Assembly (NCBI GenBank): GCA_947088195.1
Contig: CAMUFS010000069.1
Span: forward strand, 1-10,998
From: an uncultured Clostridia bacterium
GTDB lineage: Bacteria > Bacillota > Clostridia > Lachnospirales > Lachnospiraceae
Length of the DNA stretch: 10,998 bases
Direction of reading: 5' to 3'
In this document: positions 1 through 5,810 of the stretch, one piece after another
Layout: the number at the start of each line of letters is the position of its first letter
Numbering within the stretch: the first letter of the stretch is position 1
Notes under the pieces: model-generated
Database searches by the model: none
Told to the model about the DNA's origin: nothing
Seen by the model: only the letters and a program-made list of their open reading frames with translations
Position numbers and translations under genes: made by a program

Positions 1-1
1 T

Positions 2-199
2 GAAGCGGAACAGCGGGAACTGGAAGAAAAGGTCAAGTCCGAACAGCAGGAAGTCAATACCTACGAACAGAATAAGAGCGACTTTGACAGTTGTTCGGCT
101 ATCATCCGTAAGTATGTGGGGATAAAAGAACTCCCACACACAGTCGTCAATGAATTTAATTTCCTTCCTGTTACATCACCGAAATGGCAGAGCGCATAG
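2..199 (+). pseudogene. Truncated 3' end of a large serine recombinase gene
   Basis: This frame is open from the left edge to a TAG at 197-199. It begins with a charged, coiled-coil-like stretch (EAEQRELEEKVKSEQQEV) and continues to SAIIRKYVGIKEL and VVNEF. That is the wording of the C-terminal DUF4368 region of large serine recombinases of Tn4451/TnpX-like mobile elements, which cut and join element ends. In that family NEF is normally followed by a basic segment of the type KKIVVHAPDK and several dozen more residues. Here it is followed by only 13 unrelated residues (NFLPV...) and a stop. I therefore infer a deletion or recombination breakpoint near 155-162. The N-terminal catalytic domain would lie outside the window, so whether it is intact cannot be seen. 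It is the only gene here on the plus strand and is convergent with rpsI. Family recognition is fairly sure; the truncation is judged against remembered relatives. Confidence 0.7.
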
Positions 200-210
200 A
201 AACATGAAAA

Positions 211-243
211 GACGGTATATCCCTTATAATTGGGGCTATACCG
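211..243 (-). terminator. Hairpin in mobile-element DNA, terminator-like on the minus strand
   Basis: CGGTATA (213-219) pairs with TATACCG (237-243). After one mismatch, CCC (221-223) pairs with GGG (233-235) around an A/T-rich loop. Read on the minus strand the stem is followed by TCTTTT, which resembles a weak intrinsic terminator for transcripts running past rpsI. On the plus strand no T-run follows, so it is not a good terminator for the recombinase fragment. It could instead be a recombination-site structure, because its right arm contains one copy of the TGGGGCTA motif. Confidence 0.4.
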
Positions 244-310
244 CCTAATCCGAAATTACTTCCCTCTGACCGAAAAACCTTGTATTTACTGATTTTTAGC
301 ATTTTAACAT

Positions 311-326
311 TGTCTTACGCAAGACA
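311..326. repeat. Perfect short inverted repeat (TGTCTT/AAGACA)
   Basis: TGTCTT (311-316) and AAGACA (321-326) are perfect inverted arms around ACGC. The site lies between the recombinase fragment and the tandem 11-bp repeats. It could bind a dimeric regulator or excisionase-type factor, or be part of an element end, but nothing in the sequence fixes a role. Confidence 0.35.
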
Positions 327-348
327 CAACACAGAAAAAGTGCATAGT

Positions 349-381
349 TGGGGCTACTATGGGGCTATAATGGGTCTACAT
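349..381. repeat. Three tandem 11-bp repeats, candidate integrase arm-type sites
   Basis: TGGGGCTACTA (349-359), TGGGGCTATAA (360-370) and TGGGTCTACAT (371-381) follow each other with an exact 11-bp period. A further TGGGGCTATA lies at 231-240. One copy per helical turn places the motifs on one face of the DNA, as expected for a protein-binding array. Short direct repeats of this kind near the end of integrated elements are typical arm-type sites bound by the N-terminal domain of tyrosine integrases. The array is 111 bp from the 3' end of rpsI. The repeats are seen directly; the integrase role is inferred, and no integrase gene is visible in the window. Confidence 0.5.
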
Positions 382-420
382 GGTAAATTTTTCTGCATTT
401 TTTGAAAATTATTGAACACT

Positions 421-462
421 TAAAAAATAAAAAACCCCCGAAAATACTAGACTTTCGGGAGT
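421..462 (-). terminator. Intrinsic terminator after rpsI
   Basis: On the minus strand CTCCCGAAAG (461-452) pairs with TTTTCGGGGG (444-435), giving about nine or ten base pairs including G-T wobbles, with a 7-nt loop. A T-run follows at once (434-429, then more T after one A). It lies 30 bases past the rpsI stop and ends the rplM-rpsI transcription unit. Confidence 0.85.
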
Positions 463-491
463 TCTGCACTCTTTTTGAAATCTCTGTGAAA

Positions 492-884
492 TTATCTCTT
501 GCTGAACTGCGGAGCGCGACGGGCCGCCTTGAGGCCGTACTTCTTTCTTTCTTTCATTCTTGGGTCTCTGGTCAGGAAACCTGCCTTCTTCAATGCTGGA
601 CGATAATCTGCATCTGCCTGAAGAAGTGCTCTGGCAACGCCATGACGGATAGCGCCTGCTTGTCCTGTAAATCCGCCTCCGTGTACATTTACCAGCACAT
701 CAAATTTATCAGCTGTCTCTGTCAGCACCAAAGGCTGGCGAACGATAACCTTTAAGGTCTCCAGCCTAAAATAGTCATCCATATTTCTTTTATTTATTGT
801 AACATTTCCCTTGCCTGGTACTAAATATACTCTTGCAATACTCTTCTTTCTTCTTCCTGTTCCATAATATTTTGCGTTAGCCAA
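492..884 (-). CDS. rpsI: Ribosomal protein S9 (uS9), TTG start
   Basis: This is the 130-residue small-subunit protein uS9, whose C-terminal tail reaches the decoding centre and contacts P-site tRNA. The N-terminal YYGTGRRKKSIARVYL, the central GGGFTGQAGAIRHGVARALL and the terminal FSKR are diagnostic, and the length is normal. The start is a TTG at 884-882, eight bases after a strong GGAGG. No ATG fits, since the conserved N-terminus begins right at this codon. The gene lies 25 bases behind rplM, in the universal L13-S9 pair, and ends at an intrinsic terminator. Its 3' end faces the mobile-element remnant on the left. The S9 C-terminus is intact, so any insertion at this locus kept or restored the coding end. 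Confidence 0.97.
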   Translation of the reverse strand: MANAKYYGTGRRKKSIARVYLVPGKGNVTINKRNMDDYFRLETLKVIVRQPLVLTETADKFDVLVNVHGGGFTGQAGAIRHGVARALLQADADYRPALKKAGFLTRDPRMKERKKYGLKAARRAPQFSKR

Positions 885-909
885 TGTAATTTCCTCCTCT
901 CAGTTCCGG

Positions 910-1338
910 TTAAAATGTTAATACTTCTGGCTTCTGAGCTGCATGTGCGTGCTCTGGTCCAGCGTATACGTGCAACTTTGAATACATCTGTCTGCCCAAA
1001 GGTCCCTTTGGAAGCATACCCTTAACCGCAAGCTCCACTACCTTCTCCGGCTTCTTTGCAAGCATTTCTCTCAAGGTTGTCTCCTTCATTCCGCCTACAT
1101 ACTCAGAATGGCGATAATAAATCTTCTGATCCAGTTTCTTTCCTGTCACCTTAACCTTCTCTGCATTCACTACAATCACATAATCACCAGTATCAATGTG
1201 AGGGGTAAAAATCGGCTTGTTCTTTCCTCTTAAAACCTTTGCAATCTCAGAAGACAAACGTCCCAATGTATATCCGGTAGCATCCACTACATACCATTTT
1301 CTTTCCACTTTCTCCGTGCTGGCCATAAAACTGTTCAT
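910..1338 (-). CDS. rplM: Ribosomal protein L13 (uL13)
   Basis: This is the 142-residue large-subunit protein uL13, an early 23S rRNA-binding assembly protein. Diagnostic segments are RKWYVVDATGYTLGRLSSEIAKVLRGKNKP near the N-terminus, DTGDYVIVVNAEKV, and the motif KGMLPKGPLGRQMYSKLHVYAG towards the C-terminus. The length matches the family. The ATG at 1338-1336 lies six bases after AAGGAGG. A second in-frame Met four codons later has no better site. The gene is preceded by a likely promoter and a leader hairpin and is followed 25 bases later by rpsI, so the two form one transcription unit. Confidence 0.97.
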   Translation of the reverse strand: MNSFMASTEKVERKWYVVDATGYTLGRLSSEIAKVLRGKNKPIFTPHIDTGDYVIVVNAEKVKVTGKKLDQKIYYRHSEYVGGMKETTLREMLAKKPEKVVELAVKGMLPKGPLGRQMYSKLHVYAGPEHAHAAQKPEVLTF

Positions 1339-1361
1339 CTGTTACCTCCTTAACAAATCAC

Positions 1362-1389
1362 AGATTCCCTCTTTTTGAAAAAAGAATCT
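1362..1389 (-). promoter_or_regulatory. Leader hairpin upstream of rplM
   Basis: In the rplM leader AGATTC (1389-1384) pairs with GAATCT (1367-1362). An inner T/A helix continues the stem, with a short purine bulge (GAGG) on the 3' side. It would begin about six bases into the RNA from the predicted start. Autoregulatory L13 leaders are known in Firmicutes, where L13 is thought to bind its own mRNA. Whether this hairpin belongs to that family needs a covariance search. No T-run follows, so it is not a simple terminator. Confidence 0.45.
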
Positions 1390-1401
1390 TGTACTTATCT
1401 C

Positions 1402-1429
1402 ATTCTATCAACCTATATCAAACTGTTAA
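1402..1429 (-). promoter_or_regulatory. Sigma-A-type promoter for rplM-rpsI
   Basis: On the minus strand TTAACA (1429-1424) and TAGAAT (1407-1402) are separated by 16 bp. Each hexamer matches the consensus at five of six positions. The predicted transcript starts near 1395, about 57 bases before the rplM ATG, and would include the leader hairpin. The promoter lies directly behind truA, so L13-S9 can be expressed independently of the genes upstream. Confidence 0.55.
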
Positions 1430-1463
1430 AAAATACTCTACCGGGGCTTTGGATCGAGTATTT
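1426..1463 (-). terminator. Terminator-like hairpin overlapping the truA stop
   Basis: On the minus strand AAATACTC (1463-1456) pairs with GAGTATTT (1438-1431) around a 17-nt loop that can form one more CC/GG pair. The stem runs into a T-run that ends at 1428. The stem is A/T-rich and the loop large, so it is probably a weak terminator. It spans the last codons and stop of truA and abuts the -35 box of the rplM promoter. Confidence 0.45.
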
Positions 1464-2547
1464 CTCTTCGCATTACGCCACATTTTAATATTATATAATA
1501 CTCATCCGTGTGTGTCAAGCACTTTTCCCACATTTTAGCATAGGCTGTCTCTGGCATCTGATCGCAATTCTCAAACACAAACTCCTCCGTCCAAGCCTTG
1601 CTATCCACAAGACTTTTTGGTATCTTAACATACAATATACTAGCTCCATCCCTCATCGCCTGTCTTGCGGTGCGCTCCAACAACCCCAAAAGCAACTCTT
1701 TTTTATAATGCTCAATTTCCAGATAAGCATTTCCATTCTCCGCTATCTCCTTCTGCCATACCAAATAGCTGCCTTCCTCATTCTGTACACAGATAGAATC
1801 TGAGAGTGTGGTTTTATACTCAATACCCACCAGAGTCAAGCCGACGGCCGGTGCCTTTGGTCCCGCTGCATCCCGATCCTTTGCAAAGAGAATTTCCTGC
1901 ATATGAGCAGGCGGATAGACATGCAACCCAACCTTAATCAAGGTGCCAGCGATAATGCGCACCATATTATATAGAAAACCATTTCCCGAAATTCGGATAG
2001 AAATCCGCTCCCCCTCCTTTTCTATAGCAAGAGAATAGATGGTGCGGTATGTGTCCTCCGCTTGACTTCTCGAAGAACAAAAGCTTCTAAAATCGTGTTC
2101 TCCCACCAAAAATGCAGCGGCTTCACGCATCGCCTCCACATCCAGCGGAAGATAGATAAAATAAGAATATAGACGCTCACATGGCAATGAAAAAGTACGA
2201 TTTAATATTTTGTACTCATAGGTTTTCATGCTGTTGCATCGCCTTGGATGAAAATTTGGTGCTGTCTCAAAGGATGCTTGAATCCTAATGTCCTCCGGCA
2301 ATCTTTGATTTAATGCGAAAGAAAGCTTTTCTGGCGGAATTTTGGTCTCAGTATCAAAAACTGCTACATTTCCAAGGGCATGGACGCCGGAATCGGTGCG
2401 GCTGGCTCCAATCACGTGAATCTCTTCCTTTAGTAGTTCGGAGAGATGGCGATTTAAAACCTCCTCCACCGTGATTCCATTTGGCTGCATCTGCCAACCA
2501 CAATAATTTGTTCCATCGTATGCGATAATTAGCTGAACTCTTTTCAT
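1438..2547 (-). CDS. truA: tRNA pseudouridine(38-40) synthase TruA with an unusual C-terminal extension
   Basis: TruA converts uridines 38-40 in the tRNA anticodon arm to pseudouridine. Residues 1-244 are a complete TruA: IIAYDGTNYCGWQ at the N-terminus, the catalytic motif GASRTDSGVHA with the nucleophile Asp52, the KTYEYKI strand, the HDFRSF segment, GNGFLYNMVRIIAGTL, and the usual end APAVGLTLVGIEY. The family normally stops here, at about 245-250 residues. This protein runs on for 125 residues (245-369). They look like a real folded segment, mixed hydrophobic and charged, with ELLLGLLERTARQAM and ASILYVKIPKSLV. I recognise no domain in them. The ATG at 2547-2545 overlaps the ecfT stop as ATGA, so translation is probably coupled. 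Truncation or frameshift is not apparent. Function is sure for the N-terminal part and unknown for the tail. Confidence 0.95.
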   Translation of the reverse strand: MKRVQLIIAYDGTNYCGWQMQPNGITVEEVLNRHLSELLKEEIHVIGASRTDSGVHALGNVAVFDTETKIPPEKLSFALNQRLPEDIRIQASFETAPNFHPRRCNSMKTYEYKILNRTFSLPCERLYSYFIYLPLDVEAMREAAAFLVGEHDFRSFCSSRSQAEDTYRTIYSLAIEKEGERISIRISGNGFLYNMVRIIAGTLIKVGLHVYPPAHMQEILFAKDRDAAGPKAPAVGLTLVGIEYKTTLSDSICVQNEEGSYLVWQKEIAENGNAYLEIEHYKKELLLGLLERTARQAMRDGASILYVKIPKSLVDSKAWTEEFVFENCDQMPETAYAKMWEKCLTHTDEYYIILKCGVMRREILDPKPR

Positions 2548-3356
2548 AATATCCTGCTCACCATATTCACCCCTATCACCGCCAGAAGATAGACGGCAAA
2601 AGTGCCATACGCAATCTTATCCCTTGTCTTATATACTAATGGCTTCATCTTCGTTCTGCCCTCCCCACCGTGATAACAGCGAGCCTCCATCGCCATCGCC
2701 AGATCATTGGCACGCCGAAACGCTGAGATAAAAAGGGGGACTAAGATAGGAATCATGTTCTTTGCTCTTTGTATAAAATTTCCGCTCTCAAAATCTGCGC
2801 CTCTTGCCATCTGTGCCTTCATAATCTTGTCTGTCTCCTCCAAAAGAATTGGAATAAAGCGCAGTGCGATTGACATCATCATTGCAATCTCATGCACAGG
2901 CACTCGGAGCTTCTTCAGCGGGCGAAGCCCCTTCTCCAGACCATCGGTGAGATCATTTGGCGTTGTCGTCAATGTCATAATGGAAGTTCCAACAATCAGA
3001 TAGATCAGACGGATCGCCATAAACACCGCCAGTCTAAGCCCTTCCTTTGTGATGCGAAGCTTTCCAAATATAGGAATTAATGTCTCCCCATCTGTCAAAA
3101 ATAAATTAAAGACCACACTAAAAAGAAGTAGAATAAAAACTGCCTTTAAGCCTTTTAGCATAAATTTTAATGGCACCTTGGAAAGCTTAATTGCACAGCC
3201 AAGAAATATCGTTGCGATAATATATCCACTAAAGCTTTGGAATAGAAATAAAGATACCAAAAATATCATAGTTCCGACCAACTTTACTCGCGGGTCAAGC
3301 TTATGAATCACAGAATCCGCTGGATAATATTGCCCGATTGTTATGTCACGAATCAT
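2544..3356 (-). CDS. ecfT: ECF transporter transmembrane subunit EcfT
   Basis: EcfT is the membrane scaffold of the energy-coupling-factor module. It joins the two ATPases to exchangeable vitamin- or metal-binding S-subunits encoded elsewhere. The 270-residue protein opens with IGQYYPADSVIHKLDPRVKL, a family hallmark. Hydrophobic spans lie at about 25-57, 72-88 and 108-130, with a further one near 252-268. The two coupling-helix motifs are ARG at 184-186 and ARC (in AMEARCYHGG) at 225-227, with Cys in place of the usual Gly. I chose the ATG at 3356 because it overlaps the ecfA2 stop as ATGA and has GGAGGGGG seven bases upstream. A start 13 codons earlier would add only residues lacking family resemblance. 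The gene is followed by truA, again with a 4-base overlap. Confidence 0.95.
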   Translation of the reverse strand: MIRDITIGQYYPADSVIHKLDPRVKLVGTMIFLVSLFLFQSFSGYIIATIFLGCAIKLSKVPLKFMLKGLKAVFILLLFSVVFNLFLTDGETLIPIFGKLRITKEGLRLAVFMAIRLIYLIVGTSIMTLTTTPNDLTDGLEKGLRPLKKLRVPVHEIAMMMSIALRFIPILLEETDKIMKAQMARGADFESGNFIQRAKNMIPILVPLFISAFRRANDLAMAMEARCYHGGEGRTKMKPLVYKTRDKIAYGTFAVYLLAVIGVNMVSRIL

Positions 3357-4228
3357 TCTGATACCCCCTCCGGCTGTGCATCTGCCCTCAGGCATTTTAA
3401 AATGCTTTCTTTTGCCTCCGCAATAGTCGCTGCAGCTACATCAACCGAAAATCCTTTTTTCTTTAGCGCGTGCATTAAATATGTGATCTGGGGCGCCGAC
3501 AATCCCATTTTCTCAAGCTCCTTGTAATGAGCGAAAACTTCTCTTGGTGTTCCCAAAAACTGCACACTGCCCTTGTTCATCACAATCAATCGATCTGCAT
3601 ATTTGGCTACATCCTCCATGCTGTGTGACACAAGAATAATCGTGAGCTGTCTCTCTCTGTGAAGTCTGGCAATCTCATCAAGAATCTCATCTCTTCCCTT
3701 TGGATCAAGTCCAGCCATCGGCTCGTCCAGAATCAATACATCTGGCTCCATGGCAAGTACACCAGCGATGGCTACCCTTCTTTTTTGACCACCAGAAAGC
3801 TCAAACGGGGATTGTTTATAATATTCCTCTGAAAGCCCTACTGACTCTAGAGCAAGCTTCGCTTTCTCCGTGGCCTCTTTGGCGGTAAATCCCTGATTTT
3901 TAGGTCCAAAGCAGACATCAGAAAATACATCCACCTCAAAAAGCTGGTGTTCAGGATACTGAAAGACCAGTCCAACCTTACCACGAAGCTTTTTCATGGA
4001 ATACCCTTCCTGATAGATATTTTCTCCATCCATATAGATAGCACCAGAATCTGCCCTTAAAAGTCCATTTAAATGCTGGATCAGCGTGGATTTACCTGAA
4101 CCAGTATGCCCGATAAGCCCGATAAATTCTCCATTTTCAATGGTGAGGTTAATATCCCTCAGGGCTTTGATCTCATAGGCCGTTCCCTTTCCATATATAT
4201 AATTCAGATTTTCAATTTTAATTGACAT
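3353..4228 (-). CDS. ecfA2: ECF transporter ATP-binding subunit EcfA2
   Basis: This is the second cytoplasmic ATPase of the energy-coupling-factor transporter, which with EcfA1 hydrolyses ATP to drive uptake through EcfT and an S-subunit. In its 291 residues I see Walker A GHTGSGKST (40-48), the Q-loop Gln90, signature LSGGQ (144-148), Walker B LILDEP with Asp168 and Glu169, and the switch His202. The variant GHTGSGKSTLIQHLNGLL is typical of the EcfA2 paralogue. The ATG at 4228-4226 lies inside the end of ecfA1, with a 25-base overlap in another frame. The only upstream purine-rich site is weak (GGTGA), so translation may depend on coupling to ecfA1. The C-terminal ~50 residues after Val231 form the usual EcfA regulatory tail. 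Confidence 0.95.
   Translation of the reverse strand: MSIKIENLNYIYGKGTAYEIKALRDINLTIENGEFIGLIGHTGSGKSTLIQHLNGLLRADSGAIYMDGENIYQEGYSMKKLRGKVGLVFQYPEHQLFEVDVFSDVCFGPKNQGFTAKEATEKAKLALESVGLSEEYYKQSPFELSGGQKRRVAIAGVLAMEPDVLILDEPMAGLDPKGRDEILDEIARLHRERQLTIILVSHSMEDVAKYADRLIVMNKGSVQFLGTPREVFAHYKELEKMGLSAPQITYLMHALKKKGFSVDVAAATIAEAKESILKCLRADAQPEGVSE
3364..3371 (-). promoter_or_regulatory. Ribosome binding site deciding the ecfT start
   Basis: GGAGGGGG ends seven bases before the ATG at 3356 and lies inside the last codons of ecfA2. It supports the shorter EcfT start and re-initiation at the ATGA overlap. Confidence 0.75.
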
Positions 4229-5064
4229 AGTTCATTCACCAGCTCATCTATTGTCAAAATTCCGTCTGTCAACGGAATCCCTTCCTTCTTCAGTTCATAA
4301 GCCACCTCTGTGACTTGGGGCACATCAAGCCGATACTCCTTAAGCTTCTCCACCTGAGAGAAAATTTCTCTTGGTTTTCCCTGCATCACCACTCTGCCGC
4401 TGTCCATCACAATCACTTTATCTGCATGGATCACTTCTTCCATATAATGTGTGATCAGAATTACTGTCACATGCTCCTTCTCATTTAATTCCTTCACAGT
4501 GGCAAGAACTTCTTTTCTGCCCATTGGGTCCAGCATCGCCGTAGGTTCGTCCAGCACAATACACTGTGGCTTCATCGCCACCACTCCCGCAATCGCAACA
4601 CGCTGCTTCTGTCCACCGCTCAACTTATTTGGCGAATGATGCCGATAAGTTATCATCCCAACGGCACGCAATGCATCATCCACGCGCTTCCAGATATCCT
4701 CCGTCGGCACCCCTATATTCTCTGGCCCAAATCCCACATCCTCCTCAACGATCGTCCCAATAATCTGATTATCAGGATTTTGAAATACCATGCCAGAATT
4801 TTGCCGGATCTCCCAGATATTCTCTTCCTTTGAAGTATCCTTTCCTGATACCCAGACCGTTCCCTCCGTTGGAGTAAGTATGGCATTCATATGCTTTGCC
4901 ATCGTTGATTTACCAGAACCATTATGCCCCAATACAGCGATAAATTCACCTTTTTTAATATCAAGATTCACATCATCCACCGCCCGGACAATACTCTCCA
5001 CATTTCCCTCTTCGTCATGTCTGGCATATTCGTAGATAAGATCCTTTATTTTAATAATGCCCAT
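4204..5064 (-). CDS. ecfA1: ECF transporter ATP-binding subunit EcfA1
   Basis: This is the first ATPase of the energy-coupling-factor module. Its 286 residues contain Walker A GHNGSGKST (46-54), Q-loop Gln95 within FQNPDNQ, signature LSGGQ (148-152), Walker B IVLDEP with Asp172 and Glu173, and the switch His206. FQNPDNQIIGTIVEEDVGFGPEN is the diagnostic EcfA1 stretch. The ATG at 5064-5062 has AGGAG just upstream at good spacing. It is the first gene after the rplQ terminator and begins the overlapping run ecfA1-ecfA2-ecfT-truA. No S-subunit gene is present here, so this is a shared (group II) module serving S-subunits elsewhere in the genome. Confidence 0.95.
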   Translation of the reverse strand: MGIIKIKDLIYEYARHDEEGNVESIVRAVDDVNLDIKKGEFIAVLGHNGSGKSTMAKHMNAILTPTEGTVWVSGKDTSKEENIWEIRQNSGMVFQNPDNQIIGTIVEEDVGFGPENIGVPTEDIWKRVDDALRAVGMITYRHHSPNKLSGGQKQRVAIAGVVAMKPQCIVLDEPTAMLDPMGRKEVLATVKELNEKEHVTVILITHYMEEVIHADKVIVMDSGRVVMQGKPREIFSQVEKLKEYRLDVPQVTEVAYELKKEGIPLTDGILTIDELVNELCQLKLKI

Positions 5065-5134
5065 ATCTCTCTCCTATATCCCTGCCCTACATAAAATCCA
5101 CAATAGGCATAGGACAATAGCCAGCCCTTACTGC

Positions 5135-5140
5135 ATTATA
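5135..5140 (-). promoter_or_regulatory. Possible -10 box for the ecf-truA unit
   Basis: A perfect TATAAT on the minus strand lies between the rplQ terminator and ecfA1, 70 bases before the ecfA1 ATG. The -35 region at 16-17 bp (TTTTCT or GTTTTC) is poor and overlaps the terminator T-run, so this is only a candidate. A promoter is expected here because of the terminator. Confidence 0.3.
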
Positions 5141-5156
5141 AACTGGTGTTATGCTA

Positions 5157-5184
5157 AGAAAACCCGGCGAATATTCACCGGGTT
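5157..5184 (-). terminator. Intrinsic terminator after rplQ
   Basis: On the minus strand AACCCGG (5184-5178) pairs with CCGGGTT (5167-5161) around TGAATATTCG, which can extend the stem. TTTTCTT follows. It begins 15 bases after the rplQ stop and marks the end of the ribosomal-protein operon. Confidence 0.85.
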
Positions 5185-5198
5185 ATTTTCTGTTACAA

Positions 5199-5723
5199 TT
5201 ATACTAATTCAATCAGTACTTCCATTGCGCCGTCGCCCTTGCGCTGGCCAATTTTTACGATTCTTGTATAACCGCCGTTGCGATCTGCATATTTTGGTGC
5301 TATCTCATCAAACAGCTTTGCTACCAAATCGATTTCTTTCTTGTCCTTTTTTCTCTTTCCAACAGATGATGCTGGATAAAGCACCTGCAAAATCTGTCTT
5401 CTAGCATGAAGGCGAGACGGCATATCCTTCTTGATAGTCTTGTCCACTTCGTCAAAAACTGTCACCTTCTTGCCATCTACAACCTCTTTTACTCTCTTGC
5501 CATCTTTGTCCTTGCGGGCAACCTTAGCTTTTACTGTGACTGTCTCAAAGTTATCCTTCTCCTTAACTGCCAGCGCAATCAAGTGCTCAACTTCTTTGCG
5601 AACTTCCTTAGCTCTCGCTTCAGTTGTAACAATTTTTCCATTTACGATAATAGCCGTTGTAAGGCTTCTAAGCATAGCCTTTCTCTGACTGGAAGTTCTT
5701 CCAAGCTTTCTATAACCTGCCAT
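5199..5723 (-). CDS. rplQ: Ribosomal protein L17 (bL17) with an internal insertion
   Basis: bL17 is a large-subunit protein near the exit tunnel. The N-terminal MAGYRKLGRTSSQRKAMLRSL, LHARRQ (105-110) and the C-terminal KLFDEIAPKYADRNGGYTRI and IELV ends are diagnostic. At 174 residues it is about 50 longer than the usual 115-125. The extra part lies around residues 55-104, between the helix ending HLIALAVKEKDN and the LHARRQ segment. It is lysine-rich and contains a repeated valine-rich pattern (VTVKAKVARKDKDGK, VVDGKKVTVF). I believe related Lachnospiraceae have similar enlarged L17, but this was not checked. The ATG follows GGAGG by nine bases. The gene lies 87 bases behind rpoA and is followed by an intrinsic terminator. 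Confidence 0.95.
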   Translation of the reverse strand: MAGYRKLGRTSSQRKAMLRSLTTAIIVNGKIVTTEARAKEVRKEVEHLIALAVKEKDNFETVTVKAKVARKDKDGKRVKEVVDGKKVTVFDEVDKTIKKDMPSRLHARRQILQVLYPASSVGKRKKDKKEIDLVAKLFDEIAPKYADRNGGYTRIVKIGQRKGDGAMEVLIELV

Positions 5724-5810
5724 TTTTTAATTCCTCCATTTGTGGAACACCTAACCATGCTTCTTCGGTCTTATTGGATAGATGCTTTTTTCCATAAATT
5801 TATTTACCAC

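Larger units (their letters stand above)
200..420. other. Non-coding, A/T-rich flank of a mobile element
   Basis: No convincing gene lies between the recombinase fragment and the rpsI terminator. The stretch holds the hairpin at 211-243, the inverted repeat at 311-326 and the tandem repeats at 349-381. It differs from the tightly packed core genes to the right and is best read as the end region, or scar, of an integrated element. Confidence 0.5.

Noticed and set aside
185..519. Similarity of GCAGAGCGCA (about 187-196) to GCGGAGCGCG in the rpsI 3' end as an attachment-site direct repeat
   Set aside because: The match is only about ten bases with mismatches, too weak to call an att core without the other element end.
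402..755. Plus-strand open frame of 117 codons opposite rpsI
   Set aside because: It lies on the opposite strand of a certain ribosomal-protein gene, resembles no family and has no good binding site; it is a shadow.
3357..3395. EcfT start 13 codons upstream at 3395
   Set aside because: It would overlap ecfA2 by over 40 bases without family resemblance; the ATG at 3356 has a better binding site and the ATGA coupling.
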